DNA of 64,000 nt from an uncultured Eubacteriales bacterium (GTDB lineage: Bacteria > Bacillota > Clostridia > Oscillospirales > CAG-272): contig CAKRZE010000011.1 in assembly GCA_934432725.1 (NCBI GenBank), forward strand, positions 31,317 through 95,316, given 5' to 3'. Numbering within the stretch: the stretch's first letter is position 1; each line of letters opens with the position of its first letter. Below are positions 9,297 through 20,696 of this stretch, in pieces. The notes under the pieces are model-generated. The model ran no database searches, was not told where the DNA came from, and worked only from the letters and a program-made list of their open reading frames with translations. The position numbers and the translations under genes were made by a program.

Positions 9297-9667
9297 TTCC
9301 CCCTGCCAAAGCGCGTATCTGTTTCGCTTCCGACGGTGCTTTGATCCGATTTTTCCGGCGAATGACCGAAGCCGACATGTCCGTATATGCTTCGGTCGGA
9401 AAGCACGGACATCCATACCCGTCCGAACCGCAGAAAGCACACATGGCACAAGGCAGAGCAAGGACCTCCCGGGACCGGATCCTTCCGTCACGGATTCCTC
9501 TGTACCCGCCCTCAAAGGCGGAGCCGAAGGCTCTGCCTATGGAGCCGCCAGAACCAAAAAATCCGGCAGATACCGCCGCACCGCCGGCTTTGCTCCCCGC
9601 ATGCCGACCGGTAATCCTCTGTAAGAAAGGAGTCTTCCGTGAAAACGCGGAAGCCATAGTCACGATC
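9297..9667 (+). promoter_or_regulatory. ftsW-murG gap with the murG SD-hairpin leader
   Basis: 371 bp without a gene. It holds a 9-bp hairpin (9364-9372 with 9389-9397). Before murG: AAAGGA (9626-9631), hairpin CTTCCG (9634-9639) with CGGAAG (9648-9653), then 14 nt to ATG 9668. The end of this leader, CACGATCAT, also occurs in the mraY leader, so the two appear homologous. Confidence 0.7.
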
Positions 9668-10789
9668 ATGAAGGTTCTTATCACAGGCGGAGGCACAGGC
9701 GGACACATTTATCCAGCCATTGCCATTGCCAATACCATCCGCAAAAACGATCCCGATGCCGAAATTGCCTTTGTCGGAACCCCCGGCGGCATGGAAAACC
9801 GCCTGGTACCGAAGGAGGGATATCCGATCTATCATGTGGAGATTCAAGGACTGCGCCGAAAGCTCAGTCTTTCCAACATCAAAACGCTGATTCTGACCGT
9901 AACCTCCGTGGAAAAGGCAAAAAGGCTGATCCGGGAGTTTCAGCCGGACCTGGTTGTCGGCACGGGAGGCTATGTATGCTGGCCCGTATGTAAGGCAGCA
10001 TCCGGCATGCATATTCCGACCGCTCTGCATGAATCCAACGCAGTCCCCGGCGTTGCCGTCAAGATGCTTTCCGGCTCGGTTGACAGAATCTATACCAATT
10101 TCGAAGAAACCGCACAATTCCTGAAGGAGAAGGACAAGATTCTCAGAGTAGGCAATCCGCTGCGCGGAGAATGCACCGCCGTTTCTTATGAGGACGCCCG
10201 CAAGCAGCTCGGCATCACCGGAAAATACCGTTATTTTCTCCTCTCCTGCGGCGGAAGTCTGGGAGCCGACCGAATCAACCGGGAAATTCTGTCGCTGATG
10301 CACTCCTTCACCGCGCACCACCCGGAAATTCTGCATGTCCACGCTGCCGGCTCAGGAAACTATGCCCAGGTCAAGGCGGAATTCGAACAAACCGGACTTT
10401 CCGGATATTCCAATCTGGTTCTGCTGGAGTATATCTACGACATGCCCCTCCGCCTTGCCGCCGCGGATCTTGTCATCAACCGTGCCGGAGCCATGACCAT
10501 CTCAGAGCTTGCCGCGCTCGGAAAGCCAAGTATTCTGATCCCTTCTCCGAATGTCACAAACAACCATCAGTATAAAAACGCAAAGGTTCTGTCAGATGCG
10601 GGAGCTGCAATCCTTCTTGAGGAATCTCAGCTGACCGAGGATATTCTTGCAAGAACCGTGGAGGAGCTTTTGACCGACCGTGAGGAACGCCGGATGCTGT
10701 CGGATAATTTCCGAAAATTTTCCGTTACTGACAGTAATAATTTGATCTATAATGATTTAATGCGTCTTGTCAAAAACAAAAAATCATGA
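9668..10789 (+). CDS. murG: UDP-GlcNAc transferase MurG
   Basis: Adds GlcNAc to lipid I to form lipid II at the inner membrane face. 373 aa from ATG 9668; the longer frame to 9341 has no supporting RBS and is low complexity. GT28 fold: N-terminal GGGTGGHIYPA loop, VGTGGYV, HESNAVPG, then C-terminal NRAGAMTISELAALGKPSILIP (given here in family terms as the donor-binding loop). Its last codons contain the -35 of the ftsQ promoter. Confidence 0.95.
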   Translation: MKVLITGGGTGGHIYPAIAIANTIRKNDPDAEIAFVGTPGGMENRLVPKEGYPIYHVEIQGLRRKLSLSNIKTLILTVTSVEKAKRLIREFQPDLVVGTGGYVCWPVCKAASGMHIPTALHESNAVPGVAVKMLSGSVDRIYTNFEETAQFLKEKDKILRVGNPLRGECTAVSYEDARKQLGITGKYRYFLLSCGGSLGADRINREILSLMHSFTAHHPEILHVHAAGSGNYAQVKAEFEQTGLSGYSNLVLLEYIYDMPLRLAAADLVINRAGAMTISELAALGKPSILIPSPNVTNNHQYKNAKVLSDAGAAILLEESQLTEDILARTVEELLTDREERRMLSDNFRKFSVTDSNNLIYNDLMRLVKNKKS

Positions 10790-10795
10790 TATAAT
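10767..10795 (+). promoter_or_regulatory. Promoter at the murG end, upstream of ftsQ
   Basis: TTGTCA (10767-10772), 17-bp spacer, TATAAT (10790-10795). The -35 lies inside murG. It would allow ftsQ to be transcribed independently of the upstream operon. Confidence 0.75.
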
Positions 10796-11078
10796 ACGCT
10801 TAAGAAATCTTTCTTCGAAAGCTTTCCCGGAGCTTTCGCTCCGCCGTGTTCCTTCCGGCACATCTGCTCTCTGACAGCTTCACAAAAATGCCCGCGCAGG
10901 CACGCATTTTTTGCTTCATTTTTTCATATGGCTTTCGCTCCGCCGCAGAACACTGCGTTCTGCCGAACGAAATCAGGCAGCATGCCTGCCTGTTTTTGTT
11001 CGACTATCCTTAAAAACACCCTGCACTGCAAGGAAAAACCGAAACAAAATACCGGAAAAGGAGGCTTCATTTTTCAGC
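10796..11078 (+). promoter_or_regulatory. Structured leader of ftsQ
   Basis: The stretch between promoter and gene holds several inverted repeats: AAAATGC...GCATTTTTT at about 10885-10912 (terminator-like), GCAGAAC...GTTCTGC at 10945-10963, and CAGGCA-GCA-TGCCTG at 10974-10988 followed by CCTGTTTTT. Either T-tailed hairpin could attenuate ftsQ. Confidence 0.45.
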
Positions 11079-11945
11079 ATGAGCAAAATTCGTTTCAATC
11101 AGGGCGAACAGGATGAACGCCTCATGTCCGCCGCCGAGATCATCAACAACGATTCCTTTGAAAGACTGAAGGAAAAAACACTTCACAAAAAAATCGGCGA
11201 GGTCGTCTTTATCATTCTTGCCGTAATCGTCCTGTGCGGAATTCTCGCATGCGGATACGCATACATGTTTTTTAAAGTAAAAACAATCGAGGTACGCGGC
11301 AACAAGCTTTACTCCTCGGAGGATATTATCCGCACAAGCGGCATCACCGAAAAGGATAACCTGTTTGCCGTCAAGGAAGCCGATTTGCAGGATACCCTTT
11401 CTCTGGAATTTCCGTATATCAAAAAAATATCCGTCTCCAGGGTTTTTCCGTCTACACTGGTTGTCACGGTCACAGAGGATTCTCCCTGCTACTACACGGA
11501 AATCGGCGAAGAATATTATCTGCTTTCCGAAACGCTGCGCGTTCTGGAGCGTGCCGCCTCTGCCGATGCGTTTACGGACAGAATGGACGGCTTGCTGCCC
11601 TTATCGCTTCCGGCGGCAACTTATGTTGTGACAGGACGCGAGGTAGCTTTTGCGCGAGAATCCACCTATGACTATATGATGTCGTTTCTGAATCAGCTCC
11701 GCGCCTCCCCGCTGTTCCCGCAGATCAGCTCTATCCATGCATCGGACAAGTTCTCCATGTATATCATTCTGTGCGATCACAGGTACAAGGCGATTCTCGG
11801 TTCAAATGAAGACATGGAGGCAAAGCTCTCCTTCCTTTCCGCAATCATTGAAGCAAAGTTTGATGAAACAACCATCGCACAGATTAATATCAATAAAGTA
11901 GAAAGCGCTTTCGTCACCTACGGCAAAAGTCTGTTTGAAGACTGA
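11079..11945 (+). CDS. ftsQ: Division protein FtsQ/DivIB
   Basis: Bitopic divisome protein, 288 aa. Cytoplasmic N-terminus of about 45 residues, one membrane helix (about 48-70), then a POTRA domain beginning with KVKTIEVRGNKLYSSEDI and a beta domain. Start at ATG 11079 downstream of AAAGGAGG (11057-11064, spacing 14, rather long); the open frame further upstream is leader sequence. The protein likely links FtsL/DivIC to the FtsW-PBP pair encoded upstream. Confidence 0.9.
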   Translation: MSKIRFNQGEQDERLMSAAEIINNDSFERLKEKTLHKKIGEVVFIILAVIVLCGILACGYAYMFFKVKTIEVRGNKLYSSEDIIRTSGITEKDNLFAVKEADLQDTLSLEFPYIKKISVSRVFPSTLVVTVTEDSPCYYTEIGEEYYLLSETLRVLERAASADAFTDRMDGLLPLSLPAATYVVTGREVAFARESTYDYMMSFLNQLRASPLFPQISSIHASDKFSMYIILCDHRYKAILGSNEDMEAKLSFLSAIIEAKFDETTIAQININKVESAFVTYGKSLFED

Positions 11946-11979
11946 AATGTTAATATAAAGTAAATTTTATGAAAAACCA

Positions 11980-12008
11980 TTGCATCTGTCGAAAAATCAT
12001 ATTATCAT
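11980..12008 (+). promoter_or_regulatory. Candidate ftsZ promoter
   Basis: TTGCAT (11980-11985), 17-bp spacer, TATCAT (12003-12008) in an AT-rich 159-bp gap, the least GC-rich stretch of the cluster. The region also contains TTGTCA and TATACT, but only 11 bp apart. Confidence 0.45.
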
Positions 12009-12104
12009 AGATATATGATGATAGCATTGTAGCTAATTATAGTTATTGTCACATATATCATGTATACTACCGGGGTGCGGGTTGAAAAAACAGGAGGAAT
12101 CACC

Positions 12105-13247
12105 ATGCCATTTGAATTGGAAGATAATTACGACAGCGGGGTCAATATTAAGGTCGTCGGCGTTGGCGGCGGCGGAAATAACGCAATCAACCGCATGATC
12201 GAGGCGAATATCCGCGGAGTTGAATTTGTTGCAATCAACACGGATAAGCAGGCGCTTTTGCAGTCTGCCGCAACGAAGAAAATCGCAATCGGAGAAAAGC
12301 TGACCAAGGGACACGGCGCAGGCGCAAATCCTGACGTCGGCATGCGTGCAGCCGAAGAAAACAGCGAACAGATTCAGGAGGTTCTCAAGGGCGCCGACAT
12401 GGTGTTCATCACCACCGGTATGGGCGGCGGAACAGGAACCGGTGCGGCTCCTGTTGTGGCAAAGATCGCACACGACATGGGCATTCTCACCGTCGGTATC
12501 GTTACAAAGCCGTTTAATTTTGAAGGAAGCCGGAGAATGGCAGCCGCGGAAAACGGAATTGACAAGCTTCGTGACTGTGTGGACTCTCTGATTATCATTC
12601 CGAACGAGCGTCTGAAGCAGATTTCCGAGACGCGCATTACACTGAAGAATGCCTTTGCGGAAGCAGACAATGTGCTCCGCCGCGGCGTACAGAGCATTTC
12701 CGATCTGATCAACGTTCCCGGTATCGTCAACCTTGACTTTGCCGATGTTACCGCCATTATGCAGAACGCCGGCGCGGCGCACATGGGCGTTGGTACTGCA
12801 GAGGGAAAGGAAAAGGCAAAGGAAGCTGCAAAGCTTGCAATTTCCAGCCCGCTGCTTGAAACCTCCATCACGGGCGCCAAGGGCATTCTGATCAATATCA
12901 CCGCTTCTCCCGATATCGGACTGGAGGAAATCGATGAGGCTTCTTCTCTGATTCACGATGAGGCGGATCCGGATGCAAACATCATCTGGGGCGCCGCTTT
13001 CGACGAATCTCTGGAGGACCGCATCAACGTAACCGTGATCGCAACCGGTTTTGACACGACCAAAAAAGAAGCCGCTCCTTCCGTCTCCAAGAAAAATGAC
13101 AGCAAGCCGGCTGCCGAGGTAAAGAAAGCCGCCGCACAGCCCGCAGCAAAGAGCGAAGCCGCTTCTGATGTTGCAGACACCAAAATTTCAGACACAGACT
13201 TCACACAGATTCTGGAGCTTCTGAACAAGGCAAAGAAAAACGACTGA
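12105..13247 (+). CDS. ftsZ: Cell division GTPase FtsZ
   Basis: Tubulin-like GTPase forming the Z-ring. 380 aa from ATG 12105, which has an ideal AGGAGG at seven-base spacing; the open frame to 12060 lacks one. N-terminal VGVGGGGNNAINRM, the GGGTGTGAAP signature (about 106-115) and the T7 loop NLDFADV are intact. After residue ~320 comes a linker rich in Ala, Lys and Ser. The extreme C-terminus (DFTQILELLNKAKKND) does not look like the usual D-I-P-x-F-L-R-R peptide that binds FtsA. ftsA is not next to it. Confidence 0.96.
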   Translation: MPFELEDNYDSGVNIKVVGVGGGGNNAINRMIEANIRGVEFVAINTDKQALLQSAATKKIAIGEKLTKGHGAGANPDVGMRAAEENSEQIQEVLKGADMVFITTGMGGGTGTGAAPVVAKIAHDMGILTVGIVTKPFNFEGSRRMAAAENGIDKLRDCVDSLIIIPNERLKQISETRITLKNAFAEADNVLRRGVQSISDLINVPGIVNLDFADVTAIMQNAGAAHMGVGTAEGKEKAKEAAKLAISSPLLETSITGAKGILINITASPDIGLEEIDEASSLIHDEADPDANIIWGAAFDESLEDRINVTVIATGFDTTKKEAAPSVSKKNDSKPAAEVKKAAAQPAAKSEAASDVADTKISDTDFTQILELLNKAKKND

Positions 13248-13263
13248 TTCTGTCTACATACCG

Positions 13264-13306
13264 AAAGACCGGTGCCGCCGAAGAAGGAGAACCGGTCTTT
13301 CTGTTT
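13264..13306 (+). terminator. Terminator after ftsZ
   Basis: Ten-bp stem AAAGACCGGT (13264-13273) with ACCGGTCTTT (13291-13300), followed by CTGTTTT. Probable end of the dcw transcription unit. Confidence 0.75.
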
Positions 13307-13689
13307 TGCGGTTCTTCCCTTTATCTTATGACCGTTCCTCAAAGTTTCAGCTTATTTTGTGCCGCAATATCCTCCCCTTCAGATGACAAGGCGGGAAAAC
13401 GCCGATTGAAGCACGCATCCTCCCCGCTTAACGGCTATGCGTTGAGATTCAGCAAGGACTGCGCTTCTCCCGGGAAAGTCGGAGCATGTTCGCGGCATAA
13501 AACCACGCACCGAAGCCGCGTTCTGGCAGCGAAAGCCTCCGGGCACTGACAGACTGCCCGTTTTTATCCTTTTTATCTTTCATCCTGCTCTCACCTTTCA
13601 CAAAGTCTAACACGGAATCAATTGCAGCAAACCGCTGACAGAGCGATAAAGCCAGCCATGTTCCCCATTCTTCAGAAAGGAATGCCGTT
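13301..13689 (+). other. Gap after ftsZ with a second terminator
   Basis: No convincing gene. A stem CGGGCA (13540-13545) with TGCCCG (13555-13560) runs into TTTTTATCCTTTTT, a good intrinsic terminator. It implies a short transcript ending here, or a backup terminator for ftsZ. Confidence 0.6.
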
Positions 13690-15810
13690 GTGCAGCCAGA
13701 CATGTCCCATCCGATTGCCATTGTCACCGATGTACAATACCGCATGGCTCCCGCGCTGATCCGCACACTGGCAGAAGCCGGAATCCGGGTCTATACCTGT
13801 TCATACTGCGGAAAGGGCGCTCCGATCGGCTCCAAAAGCAAATACTCCTTTGCCTTTCAGTCTCTTTCACCGGGATTCAACGAACTATACGGCTTTGTCC
13901 GGCAGATTGGAATAAAGGAAGGCTGTACGCCTGCCCTTCTGCCGGTCGGCGCCGAAACCCTTCAGCTCATTGCCGAAAACCGGGAAGCCTTTGCACAAAT
14001 CTGCGGTCTGTGCATACCGTCTGCGGAACAGCTTGCACTTCTGAACAGCAAGACGGCAGTTTCCGAGCTGGCGAAGGTCTGCGGCGTTGAAACGCCCCGT
14101 GTCTTTCCCTTCAAAGCCTTCAAAGAAGGAGACAATCTGCATAATCTCCCGCTTCCCTGTGTGATCAAGCCGGTTTGCGGAGAAAGGCTCGGTCTTCATG
14201 CAAAGGACCGCTATATCATAGCACGCACCCCGCAGGAAGTCCAAAGCGCATTTCACCACTACCTTTCCCTGTCTCCGGATACGGAGCCTCCGATCATTCA
14301 GGAATACCTGCCCTCCTACGGCTTCGGCTGCTCGGTTTTGGCGCAGAACGGAACCGTCCTGTCAGCCATCTGTCACAAGAGAATCCGGGAATATCCCGCA
14401 AGCGGCGGTCCTTCCTCCTGCTGCGAGACAATTCACGATGACGCCCTGCTTGCTGCCGTCACACTTCTGGTTCACAAAATCCGGCTGACCGGGCTTGCCA
14501 TGTTTGAATTTAAGGCGGATGCGGACGGAAAGAAATATCTTCTGGAGTGCAATCCTCGCATATGGGGCAGCTTCCCTCTTTTGCGGACAGCACGCAGTCC
14601 GATCCCGCTGATGTGGTTTGCATCCGCTTGGAATCCCGTCAACCCGCACAATACCGTATCCGTCCCGCCCAGTCTGCCGAAAAACGGCGTCAGAATGTCT
14701 TTCTTTCCCTCCGATTTCGCCGCGGGACTGAGCTATATCCCCGGAAACTATCCGGACACGCCCGGAGCAGAAGGCTCTGCAGCGTGGGGCGGCACTGCCT
14801 ATGATCATTATCCGGATTTCGGAAAGGACACGGAGGGCGGCGCCCTGCATGCACCGGAGCTGGTGGAGCGTCTGATCCGAGGAGGGCATGAGATCACAAA
14901 CCACACATGGAGTCATGTGCTGTGGGGCAAAAAGAACATCATATACGGAAAAAGAAGGCACATGAACAGTCTTGACGATGTTGTCAGCAATCTGAAACGA
15001 CTGGATCGGGAGCTTTCCGAACGCTGGAATTACACGGTTTCCCTGTCCCGTCCTCCGCACTATGTGGATAAAATCAAGGGCGGATTTGACAGCTATGACG
15101 CATATGCCTGCATGAACTATCAGTATATGGCAGCAAGCTTTGACGGTGCGGGCTGGCTTCCGCTCTCCTCCTATGAGGAGGAGGTCAGAGCAACCTGGCA
15201 GCCGATGGAGCATGCGCTGCATGCCGATCCTGACTTTTTCTGCGGACAGATCATATTTCAGAAGGACGGATACAATATGGCGCGCCGCTCTCCCGTGGCA
15301 GACGGTCTGGAACATCAGCTGAAGCTGTTGACCGATTTGGGCTACCGCATCGTTCCCGTATCGGAGCTTTTGGCGCACGCGCCGTTTGCCGATGTTCTGC
15401 CGGACAGTGAGGTCGGGAAAGCGGCATCCAAGCTGCTTGCTCTCGGCATGTGTCCCGCCTTCCGCGACAATACAGTCCGACCGGATACCGTCCTGACGCG
15501 CGGAGCGCTTGCCGCAATCGTGTTCGGATGGGAGGGCGCAAGGCGGCGCATCGTGTTGATGCGCGAAAAAAGAGCTCCTTTTCCGGATGTTCCGGCTGCC
15601 CACCCTTATTCCGGCACCATCCTGCTTGCCGCAGAGATTTTGGGCGCAGCGGAAAATGCGCGTTTCCGTCCCGATTCGCCCGCGGGAGCAGACGACATCC
15701 GCATGATTCTTTCGCACAAGACCGGCAGGGATTTATCCGGACTCCGGCTCCCTCAGGGACCGTATTCACACGGCTTTTTCCTCCGGCTTGCCGCAGACCG
15801 GCTTTCCTGA
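13690..15810 (+). CDS. ATP-grasp / polysaccharide-deacetylase / SLH-like fusion protein
   Basis: 706 aa with an unusual domain order. Residues ~5-310: ATP-grasp ligase (LECNPRIWGSF metal-binding strand, LPCVIKP). Residues ~385-560: NodB-type deacetylase piece with GGHEITNHTWSH (metal-binding H-x3-H) and RPPHY, but the N-terminal strand carrying the catalytic Asp-Asp is missing. Residues ~565-690: two SLH-like repeats (FADVLP..., PFPDVP...) suggesting surface attachment. GTG 13690 is preferred because AAAGGA lies 8 bases upstream; ATG 13702 is the alternative. No signal peptide is seen, which fits the ligase but conflicts with SLH. It may be a fusion created by deletion. Substrate unknown. Confidence 0.75.
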   Translation: MQPDMSHPIAIVTDVQYRMAPALIRTLAEAGIRVYTCSYCGKGAPIGSKSKYSFAFQSLSPGFNELYGFVRQIGIKEGCTPALLPVGAETLQLIAENREAFAQICGLCIPSAEQLALLNSKTAVSELAKVCGVETPRVFPFKAFKEGDNLHNLPLPCVIKPVCGERLGLHAKDRYIIARTPQEVQSAFHHYLSLSPDTEPPIIQEYLPSYGFGCSVLAQNGTVLSAICHKRIREYPASGGPSSCCETIHDDALLAAVTLLVHKIRLTGLAMFEFKADADGKKYLLECNPRIWGSFPLLRTARSPIPLMWFASAWNPVNPHNTVSVPPSLPKNGVRMSFFPSDFAAGLSYIPGNYPDTPGAEGSAAWGGTAYDHYPDFGKDTEGGALHAPELVERLIRGGHEITNHTWSHVLWGKKNIIYGKRRHMNSLDDVVSNLKRLDRELSERWNYTVSLSRPPHYVDKIKGGFDSYDAYACMNYQYMAASFDGAGWLPLSSYEEEVRATWQPMEHALHADPDFFCGQIIFQKDGYNMARRSPVADGLEHQLKLLTDLGYRIVPVSELLAHAPFADVLPDSEVGKAASKLLALGMCPAFRDNTVRPDTVLTRGALAAIVFGWEGARRRIVLMREKRAPFPDVPAAHPYSGTILLAAEILGAAENARFRPDSPAGADDIRMILSHKTGRDLSGLRLPQGPYSHGFFLRLAADRLS

Positions 15811-16108
15811 CCCCTTCCGGCAGTCCGAAAGCCTGTATATGAAGATACGCGGCGGCATATTGATCCCTTTCCCTTGCCGGGCAAGCCGCATTGTCTGCCG
15901 CAGTCCGGAATCTGCTTTCTCTGACAGAAGCTATCCGTCCGGCATTTCGGGTTCAAAGCGGTCCTTTTATCGGTTTTCTGCCATTCTGCCGCCGCAAAAG
16001 CCGATTCCGTAAAAAGCGCCCTTTCCGAAAGCGCCTGCGCCGGCTTTCGAACGATAGCTTTGCTCAATCAAAGGGCAATTCTGCCCGATTCATAAAACGG
16101 AGGTATTC
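15811..16108 (+). other. Gap before rarA
   Basis: About 300 bp, no gene seen. A small hairpin CTTTG-CTCAAT-CAAAG at 16058-16073 lies upstream of the rarA ribosome binding site. Confidence 0.4.
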
Positions 16109-17344
16109 ATGCTCCAAACTCAACCGCTTGCAGACCGGGTCCGTCCGAAATCGTTTGACGAGATCGTCGGACAGCAGCATCTCTTCGGTCAGAACGGTGC
16201 AATCCGTAAAATGTGCGAACAGCACTACATCCCGAACATGATTTTTTTCGGTCCGCCCGGAACAGGAAAAACGACCGCTGCCAATATCATCGCGGCAAGC
16301 TCCGGTATGACGCTGCACAAGCTGAATGCAACCACGGCTTCCCTTGCGGATATCCGCGCCGTCACAGAGGAAACCGGCTCTATGCTCGGTCAGAACGGAA
16401 TTCTCCTGTATCTGGACGAGATTCAATACTTCAACAAAAAGCAGCAGCAGTCTCTTTTGGAATACATGGAGGACGGGCGGATCACGCTCATCGCCTCCAC
16501 CACGGAAAATCCGTATATTTATGTCTATAACGCGATCCTGTCCCGCTCGGCAGTCTTTACGTTCAAGGCGGTCGAAGCCTCCGATATGGAGCCTGCACTG
16601 ACCCGCGCCCTCCGGCTTTTAAACGAAACTGCCGGAACCGACAAGCAGGCGGCGGCAGAGGTGATTCACCGCATTGCCTGCTGTGCAGCGGGAGATGTGC
16701 GCCGAGGCGTCAATCTTCTGGAAAACGTATTTTACACCTCCGGTGCAGCTCTGACCGAAGAGGCTGTAGCCGAACTGAGCGACAAGGTGATCGGCAATTT
16801 TGACCGTGCGGGAAACGTCCATTACGATCTTCTCTCCGCCCTTCAGAAATCCATCCGCGGCTCTGACCCCGATGCTGCCATTTTCTATCTTGCCAAAATT
16901 CTGGAGGGAGGCGATCTCATCGGCGCCTGCCGCCGTCTGCAGGTCATTGCCTCGGAGGACATCGGGCTTGCTTATCCGATGGCTCCCGCAATCGTATACG
17001 CCTGCGTGCAGTCCGCCATGAGCCTCGGCATGCCGGAGGCTTCCATCCCTCTCTCGCATGCGGCAATCGTTCTGGCGACCGCACCGAAATCCAACAGCGC
17101 GTATCTTGCATATGCGTCAGCCTGCGAGGATATCCGCGCCGGCAGGGGACAGAACGTTCCGCCGCATATGCGCCCGTCCCACAAGTACCAGAATTATAAA
17201 TACCCGCACGACTACCCGAATCATTACATCCGGCAGCAATATCTCCCGGACGATTTAAAGGACAAAAGCTACTATCAATTCGGAGAAAACAAAACCGAGC
17301 AGGCGGCACACGCGTACTGGGAAAAAATCAAAAACGGCAAATAA
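16109..17344 (+). CDS. rarA: Replication-associated recombination ATPase RarA/MgsA
   Basis: AAA+ clamp-loader-like ATPase acting at stalled replication forks. 411 aa, full length. Begins with PLADRVRPKSFDEIVGQQHL, Walker A GPPGTGKTT (about 49-57), Walker B LYLDEI, sensor STTENP, then the C-terminal tetramerisation region with SEDIGLAYP and the conserved PPHMR/YPHDYP end. GGAGG lies seven bases before the ATG. It is monocistronic by spacing, with 570 bp to secA. Confidence 0.94.
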   Translation: MLQTQPLADRVRPKSFDEIVGQQHLFGQNGAIRKMCEQHYIPNMIFFGPPGTGKTTAANIIAASSGMTLHKLNATTASLADIRAVTEETGSMLGQNGILLYLDEIQYFNKKQQQSLLEYMEDGRITLIASTTENPYIYVYNAILSRSAVFTFKAVEASDMEPALTRALRLLNETAGTDKQAAAEVIHRIACCAAGDVRRGVNLLENVFYTSGAALTEEAVAELSDKVIGNFDRAGNVHYDLLSALQKSIRGSDPDAAIFYLAKILEGGDLIGACRRLQVIASEDIGLAYPMAPAIVYACVQSAMSLGMPEASIPLSHAAIVLATAPKSNSAYLAYASACEDIRAGRGQNVPPHMRPSHKYQNYKYPHDYPNHYIRQQYLPDDLKDKSYYQFGENKTEQAAHAYWEKIKNGK

Positions 17345-17833
17345 ATAGCCGGACAGTTCCCCTGCTCCCCTATCCCTATGCGGCGCCGTCCCGCATCTCA
17401 AAGGGACCTCTTTGCAGCGCCTCCGAGCGCATTCGACAGAAAAAGTCCGTTCGCGCGCCTCGCCACAGTAAGAGCCTACGCGCCTGAAACAGACCCGCCC
17501 ATCCTCCGAAGCCGTTTTTCACAATGAAACCGCCTCCCGGACGCCGCTCCGGCATAAATAAAGCACCTTTTCAAAACGCCGGCTGCGAAAACAGACACAC
17601 CCCGCAAGCAGCGCTTTCCTTGCGGAAAAGTCCTGCCCGGCTGCGTTCATCCGTCCGGAAGCGCGGAACAATCACACCGCTGCCCCTGCCGATGCTCCTG
17701 CACAGGTGCCCACCGTCCCCCAACTTCGCACCTGTCTCCGGGTTCCTGCGGGCATTCCGGCAGACCGAAAGCAGGCGCAGACAGAGCAAAACAGCCCGGT
17801 CAGGAAAAATCCAATAATATTTACAAAATTCCC
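17345..17833 (+). other. rarA-secA gap
   Basis: About 490 bp. The open frames are proline/arginine-rich and lack ribosome binding sites, so no gene is called. Confidence 0.5.
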
Positions 17834-17862
17834 TTTAACAAAGACACGCTTTGTTGTATAAT
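17834..17862 (+). promoter_or_regulatory. secA promoter with a perfect dyad in the spacer
   Basis: TTTAAC (17834-17839), 17-bp spacer, TATAAT (17857-17862). A perfect inverted repeat AACAAAG (17837-17843), loop ACACG, CTTTGTT (17849-17855) fills the space between the two boxes, where a dimeric repressor would block polymerase. Confidence 0.65.
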
Positions 17863-17912
17863 AATCAGAAAGACAATTTCGGTCATTCAGCAGAGAAAGG
17901 AATTTGGCATCT

Positions 17913-20666
<2,754 letters not shown>

Positions 20667-20696
20667 TTCCCGAAAAGTCTATGAAAGGAAATGCCC

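Noticed and set aside
12046..12068. TTGTCA...TATACT as the ftsZ promoter
   Set aside because: Spacer is only 11 bp.
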